In this document: in pieces, positions 63,901 through 64,000 of the stretch
Layout: every line of letters begins with the position of its first letter
How positions within the stretch are numbered: the stretch's first letter is position 1
Source: Fonsecaea monophora
Taxonomy: Eukaryota > Ascomycota > Eurotiomycetes > Chaetothyriales > Herpotrichiellaceae
Reading direction: 5' to 3'
Length of the DNA stretch: 64,000 nt
Assembly: GCF_001642475.1 (NCBI RefSeq)
Contig: NW_019173934.1
Location: 744,001-808,000 of the forward strand
Program-made: the position numbers and the translations under genes
The notes under the pieces: generated by a model
What the model saw: the letters and a program-made list of their open reading frames with translations, nothing else
Databases searched by the model: none
What the model was told of the DNA's origin: nothing

Positions 63901-64000
63901 AGAAAATATTGGGCTCATCTATCTATATACAAACAAGCTCGACCGTCAGCTTGACGGCGGAGGCGGCGTTAGCGGTATCGGTGGTGGTGGTGGCGGATGC
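63901..64000 (-). CDS. Possible 3' end of a gene entering from beyond the window
   Basis: The last 75 bases on the minus strand are open in two frames: ATTTTDTANAASAVKLTVEL, ending at a TAG near 63923-63925, and a Pro-rich one ending at TGA near 63947. Either could be a C-terminus, but the sequence is too short to judge. Confidence 0.2.

Noticed and set aside
1..64000. CRISPR array, transposase, integrase, rRNA, or viral genes
   Set aside because: None of the hallmark repeats or motifs was seen on either strand.

Overview
The window reads as a gene-moderate stretch of a filamentous ascomycete (Pezizomycotina) nuclear genome. The evidence is short GT-AG introns (roughly 50-180 nt, often one to three per gene), long Ser/Thr/Pro-rich disordered proteins, a Zn2Cys6 regulator, a DHA2 drug:H+ antiporter, a Tea4/Bud14-type polarity protein, GPI-anchored cell-wall proteins and a nuclear tRNA-Ser with an intron. 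A placement near Eurotiomycetes/Chaetothyriales is a guess from gene style only. I saw no transposon, CRISPR array, rRNA or viral insertion.

Layout. 1-6.7 kb: first exon of a Kre9/Knh1-like wall protein (minus), a divergent GNAT acetyltransferase, a four-exon zinc alcohol dehydrogenase, a possible gene relic, and a small GPI-anchored protein. 7.5-13.9 kb: a low-confidence acidic protein, a three-exon arrestin-fold protein and a Cyp10/PPIL3-type cyclophilin, all minus. 14.5-20.9 kb: the Tea4/TeaC SH3 polarity scaffold (minus) and a Ser/Thr kinase (plus) share a 1.3-kb divergent promoter. 22.3-23.5 kb: an HSL-type alpha/beta hydrolase. 23.5-27.8 kb: a 4.3-kb gene-free, simple-repeat-rich stretch with recurring GTAC dyads. 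27.8-28.8 kb: p24/Emp24 cargo receptor. 30.7-36.2 kb: DHA2 transporter, Zn2Cys6 regulator and short-chain dehydrogenase, a possible small co-regulated locus. 36.7 kb: tRNA-Ser(AGA). 37.8-42.4 kb: a small two-exon unknown gene, an esterase/peptidase-like hydrolase, Vps20 (ESCRT-III) and a His-rich PITH protein. 43.7-46.4 kb: a large Ser/Thr/Asn-rich GPI wall protein. 47-62.6 kb: a 1195-residue unknown, a RUS (DUF647) protein, an RGS-domain regulator of heterotrimeric G proteins and a 919-residue unknown. 63.4-63.7 kb: a 240-bp pure pyrimidine/purine array.

How the genes fit together. Most are housekeeping or growth-related: secretory traffic (Emp24, Vps20, arrestin), polarity and wall building (Tea4, two GPI proteins, the Kre9-like protein), signalling (RGS, kinase) and protein folding (cyclophilin). 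The only group that looks functionally linked by position is transporter + regulator + SDR (+ nearby hydrolase). Exon boundaries were derived by eye from splice consensus and reading-frame continuity. Products come from motif recognition, not database searches.
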